DNA of 64,000 bases from Paguma larvata (taxonomy: Eukaryota > Chordata > Mammalia > Carnivora > Viverridae), in the NCBI GenBank assembly GCA_030068075.1, contig CM057841.1, forward strand, positions 37,985,030 through 38,049,029. Direction: 5' to 3'. The notes beneath the pieces are model-generated. The model was not told where the DNA came from. It saw only the letters and a list, made by a program, of their open reading frames with translations, and did no database searches. This document shows, in pieces, positions 48,777 through 60,420 of the stretch. Position 1 is the first letter of the stretch. Every line of letters begins with the position of its first letter. Made by a program: the position numbers and the translations under genes.

Positions 48777-49900
48777 CCTTAAATCTCTGCACAATGTACA
48801 AGGAAACGTTGTATCACGAATATGCTCCTACAACAGCCTTTACAAATGCCTTCTCACGTGGTCTATTCCATCCTGCTGAGCATGGTTTATGGGCTGTTTG
48901 TTTTTACATCGAGCATACCACCATTGGCTACTTAAAGCGTGTTCAGTGCTAAACTAAAGGGTTGCCTTAGATGAATTCTGTCTGGACCCGAGTTCGACAT
49001 AATACCCAAATAAAGTTATTTTCAGGTTAAAAACATCCTTTCCTTTAAAGTTGATACGTGTAAAGCGAACAAATGGAGCTGCTATTCTAGGGAGGGCTGC
49101 GATCAAACTGCTCTTCAGTGAAATTCAGAGCACCTTCAAGAACTCAAAAATGCATCCTGGGCAGCAAAAATTCAGCCAAAAAAAATGTTAAGAGTCTTGT
49201 ATGTAGAGATTTACGCATTAGCAATTTTGAGAGTTTTGGGAGAATGAGGATTTTAAAGCAGAAGTGATTTTTTAATACTTAATAATAACTAGAAATACAG
49301 GATCAAGGTGGCAGGGGAGAAAGATTCAAAGTTTAAATGACAGCATTACAGCACAAATTTCAGAGAACGTCCAGCATCTCCAAAATATACAGACCATTTG
49401 TGATGGTCACGGGATATCTTGACACTCATTTGGGTGGCGGGGGGGATACCAACAGAATGAGAAAGATGAAATGCCACTCAACAGCCCTGAATGAAGCAAT
49501 CCTAGAGTTGTTGGAACAGCTCTTCTCTGTTTTCAGAGATTTTTCTCAACTCCAAGCCCTCTTCTGAGTCCAGACAGAAAAAAAAAAAAAAATCTATCAA
49601 AGGGGATGGTTTAAAATCCTGCAACTGCTCCAGCATGAAATGAGTATGTGATGGGGAGCTTCAAATCTGCTAAAGCAGAATTATAGAATATTATTATTAG
49701 TGTTATTATTTAATAAGAGGGTTAATCCTAGAATTTCTTTCAGCCACAGAGCTCCGGGAAGTGGAAAACATATCTGGACAAGATGATTATGGAGAACTGT
49801 CTTGGAGGGGGGGAAAATGTAGCCTTTAGGGAAGCATTAGAACATGCTTCAAAGGTATCAGGCCTGTCTGTAAAAGAATCTCTCCCTTGCTCTCTGTTAG

Positions 49901-49951
49901 ACAGACAGACACACACACACACACACACACACACGCACGCACGCACACACA
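49901..49951 (+). repeat. (CA)n/(CACG)n microsatellite
   Basis: agacagacag, then about 15 AC units, then cgcacgcacg, then acacac. It lies close to the CpG island edge. Confidence 0.97.
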
Positions 49952-51798
49952 GGATAAAATCCCTGCAAAACTGGACACAGCTGATGAAAAGAAACAGCCG
50001 GGCAGAAATTTCAGTTGTGTTTAGCTTGAGAGACAGGGCTCATTTTGCATGCAGTCAAGTACGGCGGCGACGCTGAATGGATGGAAAATCCCACTCTCGA
50101 ATCTTACATAAATATCTCTTTCCCACATATAGTTTTCCAGTTGAAAAGCTCCCATAATGAAGCCAGAGGTGACAGCCCAGGGAGCGTTGTTAACCATTGA
50201 GACGGCTGTCAGGAGCGCTGTAAGGCAGACAGGCGCTTCGCAACCTCCCCAGCTCACCCGGGTCCCTCCTATCCGCTCGGCAATGGTACCCGACCCGAGA
50301 GGGCAGTGCTCTGGCGTACCTGCTCCGAAGCCCCCTCCTTCCTTCCCATTGTCAGCCCGCAAGCAGCGCGAAGCCCGGTGAAACCTAGCAGCCCGCTCTG
50401 ATTAGCAGCTCCGGCACGCTAAGGGGTTGTCGGATCTTGTCTCTTAAAGAGGAAACTCTTGTGGCATCTTCAGGAAAGGGTGGTAAAGTTGCAAGGACCT
50501 TTCCTCCCTCCCGCTGCCTCGGTTCCAAGCCCCGTTCTTTAACTGGAGCTGAAGTGAGCAGCTGCCAGCCTGATGTGCCATTACGGACTGATGTTGTGCG
50601 TTTGCAACAATAAACAATTCATGTTGTTTCATTTCTTAGATTGAGCGACCCAAGCACGCAGCTGCCGTCTCCGCTCGCGGAGGCCAACGGCCAGCCCTTG
50701 ACGAGCGCCCGGCTCAGCGCCTGCGGGGAAGGGTCGACGGGAACAAAACTTTGAGGTTCCTGCCAGAATGCGTGGGGAAAGCTCGGGCCTGGGAGCGAAA
50801 GAACGCAGAGAAAACTGCGGATACCTGTTGGCTTCCGCGTGGGCGGCGGCAGGGTTTCGCAGTCTCCCGGCCTCGGATAGAACGCGGGAGAAGGGGAGCA
50901 GGTCCCTCCCGAACCTGTTACGCGCCGGCAGAGCCCAGGCGGGAGCCCTCTCCGCAGGCGGGCAGCGCGGCCCGCCCCCCGAGTGCCGGCGGATGCGGAG
51001 CAGGGAGGAGGCAGAAGGCGCAGCCGCCTGCCTGCCGGGCGCTGGGGGAGAACGTTCGGAGTCCCCGGCTCAGGGGGCCTCGGCGAGCGCCGGATCGCGG
51101 GGTCGCAGAGGGCAGCGCCCCGGGGCGTCCTGCCGGGGTCCGGGCCAGGGTCTTGGCCGCTGCAGAGCCGCGGAGCGGCCGGGAGCCGGCAAGTTTGCAG
51201 CGGGCACCACGCCTCGCAGGCTGGAGCAGCCACTTGTGGGAAACCCCCGCGCCGGGGCTCGGGCTGCTGCGCCAGCAGCCCCACGGCGGGGGTCGCCCTC
51301 TGTCTCCCCGAGGGGTGGGGAGGTGCAGCAAGGGGGCACCCCGGGTCCCTGCGCCTGCTTCGCTCTCGGGCTCGCACCCTCCTCACCCCCAGCCGCGGGT
51401 GTTGCCCATTCTCCGCACGCACCCCGCAGTGAAGGCGCGCGGCTGCAGCGTCGCCTGCCTGCCTGGCGAGGCGGCCAAATCGCCAGGCGACGGCGGAGAG
51501 GGAGACCGGTAGAAAACTAAAGGGACACAGCCTGCTTGCTCCTCCCCAGGATCTACTGTCAGAACAGTTTGCCAAATCGTCAGAGCCCCGAGGCGGCCCC
51601 TCGACTGTGCACACCGTGAAAGAAGGCGCAGCTCAGCGCCGAGCCTGGGCTAAGAACCCGCGTCCACCATCTGGGGGAGGGGAGTGGGGGGAGGAGACGC
51701 GCAAGGTGTCCGAAGGGGTATGGGGATTCTTAAAGGAAACCGTCCTTTCGGGATCCTCGGGGCTTGGAGGGGAAAGGGGGCAGGGGGAGACCACTTAC

Positions 51799-52150
51799 TC
51801 TTGAGGGGCTCGGCGCTGGCGAATTTTGGGCTTCCTGGTTCACACACGGCTGCAGGGACTCTGGGTCGGCTCCCGAGGGCGGCGAGCACGGAGCGGTTCC
51901 CGCGCGCTGGGCAGGCGCCTCCGGATTCCGTTCATGCCTCTCGGAGCTGCGGGGCTCGCCGGGGAGACGCGGGGCGCGCGCGCCGGGCTCCGGGTGTGCG
52001 CAGCCCAAAGTGCAGCGAGCGGGCGGGCGCGGGGGTCCGTCCGTGCCCAGACCCGCGCCGGCCGAGGAGGTTCGAGGAGGCGAGGAGATTCCGAATAAAT
52101 CCACGAATTCCGGGCCGAGCGCTCCGGCGTGCGAGCCCGCCTGCCTGCCA
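51799..52150 (-). other. CDH8: Candidate CDH8 exon 1 (non-coding)
   Basis: This is the inferred first exon. On the minus strand its 3' end reads CAAGA then GTAAGTGG (GT at 51798-51797), one of the best donors in the CpG island. The 5' end is approximate, set about 60 bases downstream of a CCAAT box at 52209-52213. The stretch has no ATG in the CDH8 frame. It contains an upstream ORF of 31 codons (51840-51935), which lengthens to 103 codons if transcription starts 5' of 52151. A second good donor at 52638 would give a different first exon. No transcript evidence is available. Confidence 0.45.
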
Positions 52151-52208
52151 AATGTAACTGTGAAGTGATGTGGAAAAGTGAGCCGGGTGCCTCCCCTGAC
52201 GGATCTCA

Positions 52209-52213
52209 TTGGG
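52209..52213 (-). promoter_or_regulatory. CCAAT box
   Basis: The minus strand reads GCCCAATGAGA. The orientation fits CDH8 and the site lies about 400 bases 5' of the candidate exon-1 donor. I saw no convincing TATA box, as is usual in CpG-island promoters. Confidence 0.4.
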
Positions 52214-52265
52214 CAGAGCGCAGAGGCAGGTCTACCACTTGGAAATTCATGTAAGCAGTCCCCCT

Positions 52266-52275
52266 CCCCGCCCCC
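52266..52275 (-). promoter_or_regulatory. GC box (Sp/KLF-type)
   Basis: The plus strand reads ccccgccccc, giving GGGGGCGGGG on the minus strand, about 55 bases 5' of the CCAAT box. It is a typical proximal promoter element in a CpG island, though such motifs also occur by chance in GC-rich DNA. Confidence 0.4.
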
Positions 52276-52635
52276 TCCCTGCCTGCCCCCTCGGCTGTCG
52301 CGCGCTTGCTGGCTCGCTCGCTCTTCCCCGCTCCAAGTGGGCGCCCAACTTTGCGCTCCTGGCTCCCGAGCACGCCCCGCGCGTCTCCGCAGCCAGAGCC
52401 CAGCGGAAGATGCGCCCTTCCGTGCGGTGCGCGCAGCCCGCGGAAGGCAGGGCTCGGGGAGAAGACGGCTGGCGGAGGAGAAAGGCAGGCGGAGGAGGTT
52501 CCCGCGAGCTTGCTCTCTCGGGTCTCACCTGCGCCCTGGGGCGAGCGTGGTCTTGAAAAGCTTCTCAACGACCCACAGCTGTTTTCCGTGGGCGGAAGAG
52601 GACGCGGCAGGGCAAAGGGGTGCGCGTGGGCGGCT

Positions 52636-52645
52636 TACCTCGTAA
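52636..52645 (-). promoter_or_regulatory. Alternative exon-1 splice donor
   Basis: The minus strand reads TTACGAG then GTAAGCC, with GT at 52638-52637. It is a near-consensus donor at the distal edge of the CpG island and could end an alternative CDH8 first exon. Confidence 0.35.
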
Positions 52646-55178
52646 TTCCGAGAGCCTCTTGCAGACAGAGTGGGGTGCTTGTCAGACCGCTAGGACTCAG
52701 ACGCTACAGCTTAAAGGCGGTGTGTCGCGGTCTTGGGGGTGGAGCGCGTTCCTAGCATCCCCCTGCCTCTACTCCTTCGGGGAGATGGGACCGGGGAGGG
52801 CACCGGGGCAGCCAGGAGGGGCGCGCAGTAAGTAGGCATGAAAAGAACAGCAGAACTTGCTTGGGAAATCGTACAGGGAGAGATTGCTCTGTCTTGTCAA
52901 TGTCCCCTGGCCTCCAGATCTGCTCGCAGGCACCATTTTTGCAGCTCTTCTACCTCCACCAAGAGATGCCCTGTCTGTGGCCCCTTGAGCTGCTCTGGTG
53001 AACGCCACACAGCTCCTGAGAAACGGCCTCCCTGGGGCAGAGCCAATACAGATCATAAATTAGGAGGACCACGTTTGTTCTCACTTCCAAGGCTAACACC
53101 TAGAAGTATTGAGCCACCGTGATCATCTTTTGATAAAATTAGTGAAACGTAAGATGCACTAATTCTTATTTTCTTGTTAACTCCCCTCCACAGGCCACCC
53201 TGATTTGGTCCATGCCCTGTGCACCAGAGGTGAGCTCTCTGAAAGGTTTTCCCATCTGGGGACAGAGCCAAAACAGAAGGGGGAAAGGATGCAGAGAACC
53301 AGACACAAGGTCTGCAGAGCTTGTACTGACGGACTCAAATTAAAGAGACACAGTGAACAGAATGAGAAAACAGGCACAATATGCTTGGAATGTTTTATGC
53401 AGATTTGACATTTTTTTGTGTGTGTTACATCTAACATCCTATTATGAAATGTTGAAAAGAATACTGACTATAGGTCTAATATCTGTTTCACATTCTAGCT
53501 TCTTATGGACAAAAATTAATGAATTATTTCAGAGAGGGAGAGGTGAAGAGAACCAGAAGGTAATCCCTCCTTACCGCCCCCCTCCAAAAAAAAACCACAC
53601 ACACAAGACAGTACAAAGTAACTATTCCTTCTCTTCTCAGACTTCTTGCAGGGTGTTCAAGAGTGGGCTAATTCTGTCTAGGAACAAGGAACAAAAGTCC
53701 TACCTCAATCAAATGATAACTCCTGCTAGACTAGGAAGTATGTCCCAGGTGGACAAAGAAATACATCGTATTTTGGTTTGTGCTTAATTTTCAGACATTC
53801 ATTTTCACTTTGAACACATGGTCTGCTCCTTTCCTGGGGGTACTTTTCTTAACTCTTTGAGAACCAAAGAAAAAGTTTTGGGTTACTGAAGGCTGTGAAT
53901 TGTCACAAGTAACAAACTCATCTCAAAAGAAAGCCAGAATGGTAGACTTAGACAATATCTCCAAATCTCATTTTCTAAAAGGGAAACAACAACAGTGACT
54001 CTTTTGACAAAGGGAAGTGAGTCAGGATCCAATGGCTTTGGACTCTATGGGTTAGGGATGCTTTTGTTCTGACTCACCTTCTCTACATGTACTCTGAGCA
54101 GTAGCATGCATTGTCTTCATTGAATTTTGGCAACTAGAATTCAAGGTAGCCCTCTCTCCATGTGCTAATCTCTGCTCAAAGCACTGCAGTAGGAATTTCC
54201 TACTAATTTTCTCCTAATTCTTAGGAGAGGTCTGGGTGATTAAGCAGTGTGAAAGAGGATTAGGATAATGTTAAAAAGCCCTATAAGGATATTTCTAAAA
54301 TAATCAGGGATGCTGAAAGACAAGGCATTTGCCTCTTTAACAATTCCACCCACACTTAATAGGATGCAGTGTAATGTCACAATGGTGAGAGCCTAACTCC
54401 TTAAGAAAATGTTTTCTTTTCAACGTCCTCTCCAGGGTTACAGCCTTCCAGCTTCCAGTCCACAGGGAGAGGACCGTGCTACATAGGCTTTTTAGAATGG
54501 CGAGTGAAATTGCATGTGCTGTGGAGCACTGCGGGGGAGGGAGAGTGAGGAATTATCTGATAGGGCTGGAGGATAATCAGAGAAGAGCTGGGGGGTGGGG
54601 GTGGGGAGAGGCATTCAAAATAACCTTGGCTGACTGAGTTGCAGAGTGGGACGATGCTGGATGTCTCCAGCCTGGGTTTCCGTGACAAGCAGACAAGGAC
54701 TCTACTGCAGTTGAATGACATGGAGAGAAACTCTATGTTTCTTTTTCACTACAGGTCGATCTTGTGCTATAATTTGGACTAAAGGAGGCAGTAAACCAAG
54801 TGACTGGTTAGTTGGAGAGTGAAGAACCCGCTGACTTCTAGGAAGCAGCGCCCTGGCAGGAGGTGGGAGAGATAGGGAGACTCCACTTTCTCTCCTTGGA
54901 GCAGGAAATGGCAGATGAAACATATCTACTATTTGCTGCATCAAAATGTAAACTTTTTTCTTCTCATTCTCCAGTACGTAATTAAAAACTTAAATAATAT
55001 AAAAACAAACACAAAAAACATATGTCTACCATGGTATAATGCTGAGAACTTTCAGGATTGTTGGCTTGATTTTAAATTTCGATCAATTAATCAATTTGTG
55101 GACTTTCTCCTATGGTTAATAAGTGTGGATTCTGTGAATGGAAATATTTCATGATGTAATTCCTGCCTACGGTATTTT

Positions 55179-55296
55179 ATTTTATAGATTTTTTAAGATT
55201 TAATTTTTAAGTATTCTCTACACCCAACATGGGGCTCAAATTTACAACCCCAAGATCAAGAGTTTCATACTCCACTGACTGAGCCAGCCAGGTGCC
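55179..55296 (-). mobile_element. Old short-form SINEC with TSD
   Basis: 'attctctacacccaacatggggctcaaattt' in order and an end at 'gagccagccaggtgcc'. Target duplication tcctgcctacggtatttt (55161-55178) and tcctgcctgggatatttt (55297-55314). Confidence 0.93.
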
Positions 55297-55739
55297 TCCT
55301 GCCTGGGATATTTTAAAAATAATATTTTAAATAAAAACTTTAAGAATCTGAAATATGAACAAGGCCAAAACTTTAATAAATGTGATACCAGTTAACATAT
55401 AATACTTTCCAAGAATGCAGAGTACTTTTCCCAGATTTCATGTTGTGAAATCCTGGTGCAGAAATCTCAAAACCACCATTGTCCTTTTTTTGAGGGGGGC
55501 TTATAATAGGTAATATATAACAACTGTAGCATTAGGCAAAAGACACTTTGAAATTTTGAGTTCCAATATTGAAGCATAACTCATGAGAACGAAAAAAATT
55601 AGGAAGGCAATTTTAAGAAGTTTGTAAATGTTTAGGTACATTTAGGAAAGATTTCCTTAGGAGTTTGTTTGTATATCAGCCTCTTTTGACAATCATGAAA
55701 AGCTGTGATGGGTGCTCAAAGGGAGTGAATGTGAGCAAT

Positions 55740-55912
55740 CACAGTGGTTCTCACACAGACCTCAGGTCCAGGTCCTGCCTCCCCGTCCTGGGAGGCTTGT
55801 TAGAAATGCAAATCCTCAGACCTTGAATGTGGGTGGGGCGTAGCAAATCTGGTTTTAACAAATGCTCCAGGGTATTCTGTTGCTTGCTGTATTTTGAGAA
55901 CCATTGCCTTAG
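55740..55912 (+). mobile_element. MER5A-like hAT-Charlie element
   Basis: 'cagtggttctcacacagacc', 'gttagaaatgcaaatcctcagacc' and 'tttgagaaccattg' in order match both ends of MER5A. Confidence 0.85.
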
Positions 55913-58339
55913 GCTATTCCTTTCTCAGGTGATGTATTTAAAGATGAGAAGAATAAAAATAAAGTAGTGCATTATATGAATACTTATTGTTTTTGTCCTG
56001 GGATATGCTAGGACAGAATAGTATCTTAAAAAATAAAGTAAAATAAAAAGAAACATGTATGTGCACTAAATAATGGAATGACTTCCCCAGTGTTTATTAT
56101 AGGATTCAAAAAAACAGACTGATTTCTTTAGAAATGGTTATGGGTCTTTGGCGTAAAATCATCATTGAGTTTGCTCTTCAGACTTGTGCTGTTCTCTGTT
56201 TCTTGGCTGCTGGTTTTAGCCGTCCCTGAAATTAGGCCTGGATCTCTTAATATTGACTGTAATTACTAATCTTGAGCTTGCCATTATATTTTCAGTAAAT
56301 GGAGGTGTAAACACTTTCTGAAAACCACATCTGTGCTGAGAGCGTTTTGGAGAAGGTTTTCAAAATGGCATTATCTCCCATCTTTCCAGGTGCTAGAAAA
56401 GAGATAAGCTCCAATTCAGCTTCTACACAGAAACTGAGGGTGAGGGGGCAGTTAGATAGATTTAAGGGGACTGGTACAAAGCTATCAAATAAACCAGCCC
56501 GGGTTTTGTAGATGATACACTTAGCATTTTGGTTTGGTTCTGTTGTGTTGTGTTTTCATTTTTGTTTTCTGGAACAGAGCGGCCACTAGATTAAGATGCC
56601 AGACCCCTCTTGTTAAAGCGGAAGCGAGGAAGAGGGGGGAAAAAAAATTCACACTGTGCTTTTAAAAAAGAAGAAGAAAAGAAATGGAAAAGAATACCTT
56701 CCCCCAATCACCACCTGCATGAGTGAAATTAGTTTGGTATATCAGAATGTATTTAGTGTTAAAATATAATAGTTAAATTTAATTGATCTTAAGACTGGTT
56801 TAGATCACTATCATTTGCAATTTGCACACTAACACTAATGCATCACTATGCGTGTATGGGGGAGGGGTGCAGTAGTATCTCTTATTATGCCTAAAATGGA
56901 GCCTAGAGTTCTGATTAGTTGTTATCAAGTTGGGTATTGGAAGAATGTTATATTTACATTCGACAAATGTTCCAAGAAGTTGAAAGGAAATCGCATTACC
57001 GGGAATATGAACGCAGTTTCCTTATTAGTCCAAGCTGCATAGTGCTATGGAAGGGTTTTTTTGTTTGCTCGTTTATCAGCGCTCTGCTGCCAGGTAGAAA
57101 AGGAGAAGTAGTGCTTTCGGGCTGCCGGCTCCTGCTTGCAAAGGCAACTAGTCCTGTCGGAGCGATGTCAAGACTTTTTTCCTTCTACCTCAAGTGCCCT
57201 CTAGCGTGCAATATCTGTGCAGGTTGCTACGTAGAAGGAGGTGGAAAGAAGAAAGAAAAAGAAATATTCTACCAATTGCTGCCCTAATTCCTGACTTGCC
57301 CTGATTTTCCTTTTCTCCTTCCTCGAAGGGGTCATTTCCACCAAAGTGTTTGGCAAAACAAAAAAGGTGCAGTTGCTTTTGCATGAAAAACAAATCGCTC
57401 ATTTACTAAACTGGGAAACAAATGCTAATCCTTTCTCAGGGGTCTCCTTTGAACATTCATCATAATTTTCCAGAAGTTTCATACACTGTAGTGAACAGGC
57501 AAATAAAAGGAAGTAAGTTGCTCCCTAGGAAGAAATTCCGTTTTGTTCCTAACTCACTGCAGCCCAGCTATCAGACCTGTGATGCAAATTGATTAACCTC
57601 TCCATGGGTTTTCAGTTTGTGTCTCCATAAAAGTGCATAATACTTCTTTCTTGCCTCAGGGGGGTGGTATGAGGCCTAATTGAGGTTTATAAAACAATTT
57701 CACTTCCTCAGATACAATGTGATATAGAGTTGAACCCGCCTTTCATCTCGCATCTACTAACAGGGTTTTAAATTCTCTTTGGTTGTCCAGAGGGAAACTG
57801 TGATCAGGATCTGTATTTTCGTAAACATGTCGTTAAAACAACTCTATTGTAAATAGTGGATTCACTCCAGAGAGTTGGAATGGTAGGAATTGGGAAAGAA
57901 TATGTGGAGAAGAAAAATGTACTTGCTTTTGCAAACATGCCTGCGTGTGGATAAGTACAGCCAACTGGTAAGGCGAAATTCCTACAAGACATGCATTTGA
58001 GCATATCTACCTCAATCTGAAAATAAGCTAACAATAACAGAAGGTAATTTTACTCACCCAAACACCACCCACTAAACAGTCTCTGAGAGAGAAGAAGATA
58101 CCTGTAAACAAACTTATGCTGTGGCATCCGTTCAGAGGGTAGAGTATCTACACACCTGTTACGTAACTCAGAGACTCATTTATTAATAGTAGTATTATGC
58201 AGCGTTGTGTTCTATGAATCCACTTATAACTATGATATTTTAAAAAGTCATTAAAGAGGGAGGGGGGCTAACATTTTAACACACTCACTCATTTCTTTAC
58301 GTGCAATGTCTGTTTTCTTATTAAGGCAATAAAGAAAGA

Positions 58340-58460
58340 AAAAGGCATTGTTGGTATCCTTTAAAGTATGGGAAAACTGAGGTTCAGAAGGTTAAATGAT
58401 TTGCTCAGGGTTACACAATTTCAACCCAGTACAATTTCAACCCAGAGTTTTCAACATTAA
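58340..58460 (-). mobile_element. MIR fragment with 15-bp duplication
   Basis: 'gaaaactgaggttcagaaggttaaatgatttgctcagggttacaca' in order is reverse MIR. acaatttcaacccag is duplicated exactly at 58415-58429 and 58431-58445. Confidence 0.75.
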
Positions 58461-58703
58461 ATACAGTTAAGTCCTACCTCTCAGCATTAAAATACTAATG
58501 AGTAACTATTATCACCTACTTTTAAATAATGTATTACCTCTTTATGGAAGGGACCCGCACATTGCAATACAAGATGAACTAAACATTATGTGTTCCCAAA
58601 CCAAATCAGAATTTTTAATTGCATGTGGTTTTGTAAATATAGATCCCAGCTTCCATGGTTAACCAACTGAATCAGGCTTTCCAAAGAGAATGTGTATTTT
58701 TTT

Positions 58704-58810
58704 TTTAAGTTTTACTCATTTAAATAATCTCTACACCAACCTAGGGCTCAAACTCACCACCCTGAGATCAAGAGCTATCTGATCTTTCAACTGAGCCAGC
58801 CAAGCACCCC
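58704..58810 (-). mobile_element. Old short-form SINEC with TSD
   Basis: 'aatctctacaccaacctagggctcaaactc' in order and an end at 'gagccagccaagcacccc'. The target duplication gaatgtgtattttttt is repeated at about 58688 and 58813. Confidence 0.92.
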
Positions 58811-58959
58811 AAGAATGTGTATTTTTTTAAAAGCAAATAAGGTGATTCTGATTCAGCATAACAAACACCATTCTGAAGACCATTTGGAAAATAATGAAAT
58901 CAAATGGTCTCTAAGATCTTGCTTACTGGAGTCCAAGGTTCAGGCGTACTTCTGCTATT

Positions 58960-59190
58960 ACTATTTAGATTTGTATAGTCCTTCATATATTTCCAAAAAC
59001 AGCAGCTCTTTTATTTAATCCTTGCAACAATAATCTTATTAGGTGAGAAGATGTATTATTGCCTTAGTTTTATAACGTTACATGTTTTCAGAGCCAAAAA
59101 GTTCCTTTAGAGGTCATCTAGTTGAACTTCTTCATTTTATAGCAAAAGAATGGGGTAAGGCTTTTGACTTCTGAGCCTAAGGTTATATAA
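58960..59190 (-). mobile_element. MIR plus possible L3/CR1 fragment
   Basis: 58960-59060 resembles reverse MIR ('ttatttaatccttgcaacaataatcttattaggtgag'). 59080-59180 ('aggtcatctagttgaacttcttcattttatag') resembles an L3/CR1 3' end. Confidence 0.5.
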
Positions 59191-59229
59191 CTGGTTCTTG
59201 GGGAAAAAAGAAAAAAAGACACATGATCC

Positions 59230-59266
59230 TAAGTCCTTGGTCATTAAGTCATAAGTCCTTGGTCAT
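59230..59266 (+). repeat. Near-tandem 15-bp duplication
   Basis: taagtccttggtcat occurs exactly at 59230-59244 and 59252-59266. Confidence 0.95.
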
Positions 59267-60244
59267 ATGTCAGGTTGTCACTTGTCTCTGTAAATATGGC
59301 CCAAGGAAAAAGCATTAAGCTAACATTCTGAATAATCTTCAAGATATGAAGTTAGAAGACTGGGGAAAAAGTAGTTCAGGTACTTAGATCTAAATTAATG
59401 CGGTCCAGTAAAAGTCTATTTTCATTTTCTGGTGAGATTACATTTACTCCTTTCACCAGTGTCTGCTCAGTCTAATAATATGTCTTGTCTTGGTTGAATT
59501 ATTTTAGTATCCTAGCTCACTGATGCAGCCCCAGAGGCTCCTTCAAAACAGAATTTGTGTGATGCAGATTTTTGGAGTAAGGATTGTTGGGGAATCAGAG
59601 AAAAACATCAACATAAGAAAAAAATACATAAATGTGCTCTCATACATTCTGATGTGCCCTAACAAGGTAATAACTCATTTCAAGTACAGGTGTACAAGAC
59701 TGACTCTTGCGTTCTCCAAAAGCAGAGAAAACAAATGCATGTGACTTGCCAAAATGAAAGAACCTACTAAATTTTTAGTCACTCTTTTTTTTTTATTTTT
59801 TAAATGTAATGATATCCTGGCTTTCTTCCCCCAAATTATCTCATTGTGCCTGAGCACAGAACACCTTTATTTTTCACTGGGTTGTTTTCTTCTCCAAAAT
59901 TACACAATGCATATCATCACTTTTCTAGAAGAGACAGTGATAATAAATGCTATTAGGAGTTGTGGTAAGTGTTCTTAATATTGAGTATTTAATATCTTGC
60001 TTGGCACTCTAGGGATTGATTGGAATATGTTGTGTCATTTGCTCTCTACAATAACCTCCTAATTTTTCAGATGAAGAAAATGTGAAGGGAAATGTATTTT
60101 ACTTCTCTAACTCTCAAGTGGCCCTGCTCGTCTCTCCGCTAACCCTTTATAGCACAATCTATTTGTCCTGCATGCACCAGCTAAACTAATTCTCGTTCCT
60201 TTAAAAATGCTAACTCCCTTACTCTGTAGTTTGAAGGCATGAAG

Positions 60245-60420
60245 GCTGCAAGAAAGAGCAAGATGTTTGGAATCCTAGGTCTGGTTTCACATGCTGGCTG
60301 AACAGACTATTGGCTCTGTAAATTAGACCAGCTAACCGGTTAACTAGTTAGATAACCACTCTGAGCCTCTTGGGCCTTTGTGCATAAGACTTTGTATACT
60401 TTATGAAATGTTTAACTCAT
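60245..60420 (+). mobile_element. MIR fragment with Grainyhead-type motifs
   Basis: 'ctaggtctggtttcacatgctggctg' and 'ataaccactctgagcctctt' are MIR. Between them are AACCGGTT (60334-60341) and AACTAGTT (60342-60349), back to back. Confidence 0.65.

Larger units (their letters stand above)
37859..51798 (-). other. CDH8: Inferred CDH8 5'UTR intron
   Basis: This stretch of about 14 kb joins the candidate exon 1 to the first coding exon. Repeats are sparser than on the left: only MIR, L2, MER5A-like and CA tracts and one possible LTR. I recognised nothing in 37.9-39.28, 42.1-43.58, 43.62-44.2, 45.1-48.7 and 48.8-49.9 kb. Exceptions there are a pyrimidine-rich run at about 38.10-38.17 kb and a purine-rich run at about 46.80-46.85 kb. 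The low repeat load may reflect conserved regulatory DNA. Confidence 0.5.
50200..52850. promoter_or_regulatory. CDH8: CpG island, presumed CDH8 promoter
   Basis: GC content and CpG frequency rise sharply from about 50.2 kb, peak between 50.65 and 52.55 kb, and fall off by about 52.85 kb. Nothing else in the window resembles it. It lies 13-15 kb upstream of the CDH8 coding exon, which fits the promoter and first exon of a developmentally regulated neuronal gene. Long open frames on both strands here (up to 331 codons) are what GC-rich DNA gives by chance. They match no protein I know. Confidence 0.85.

Noticed and set aside
48506..48952. 148-codon plus-strand frame
   Set aside because: No recognised domain and no splice or promoter context. 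Expected occasionally by chance in 64 kb.
50619..51614. Open frames of 331 codons (minus) and 250-253 codons (plus) in the CpG island
   Set aside because: Stop codons are rare in GC-rich DNA, so long frames appear in all phases at once. The translations are Arg/Pro/Gly/Ala-rich, overlap on both strands and match no family.
51684..52209. Overlapping 103-159 codon frames on both strands
   Set aside because: Same GC-rich effect. The minus-strand one may act only as an upstream ORF if transcribed.
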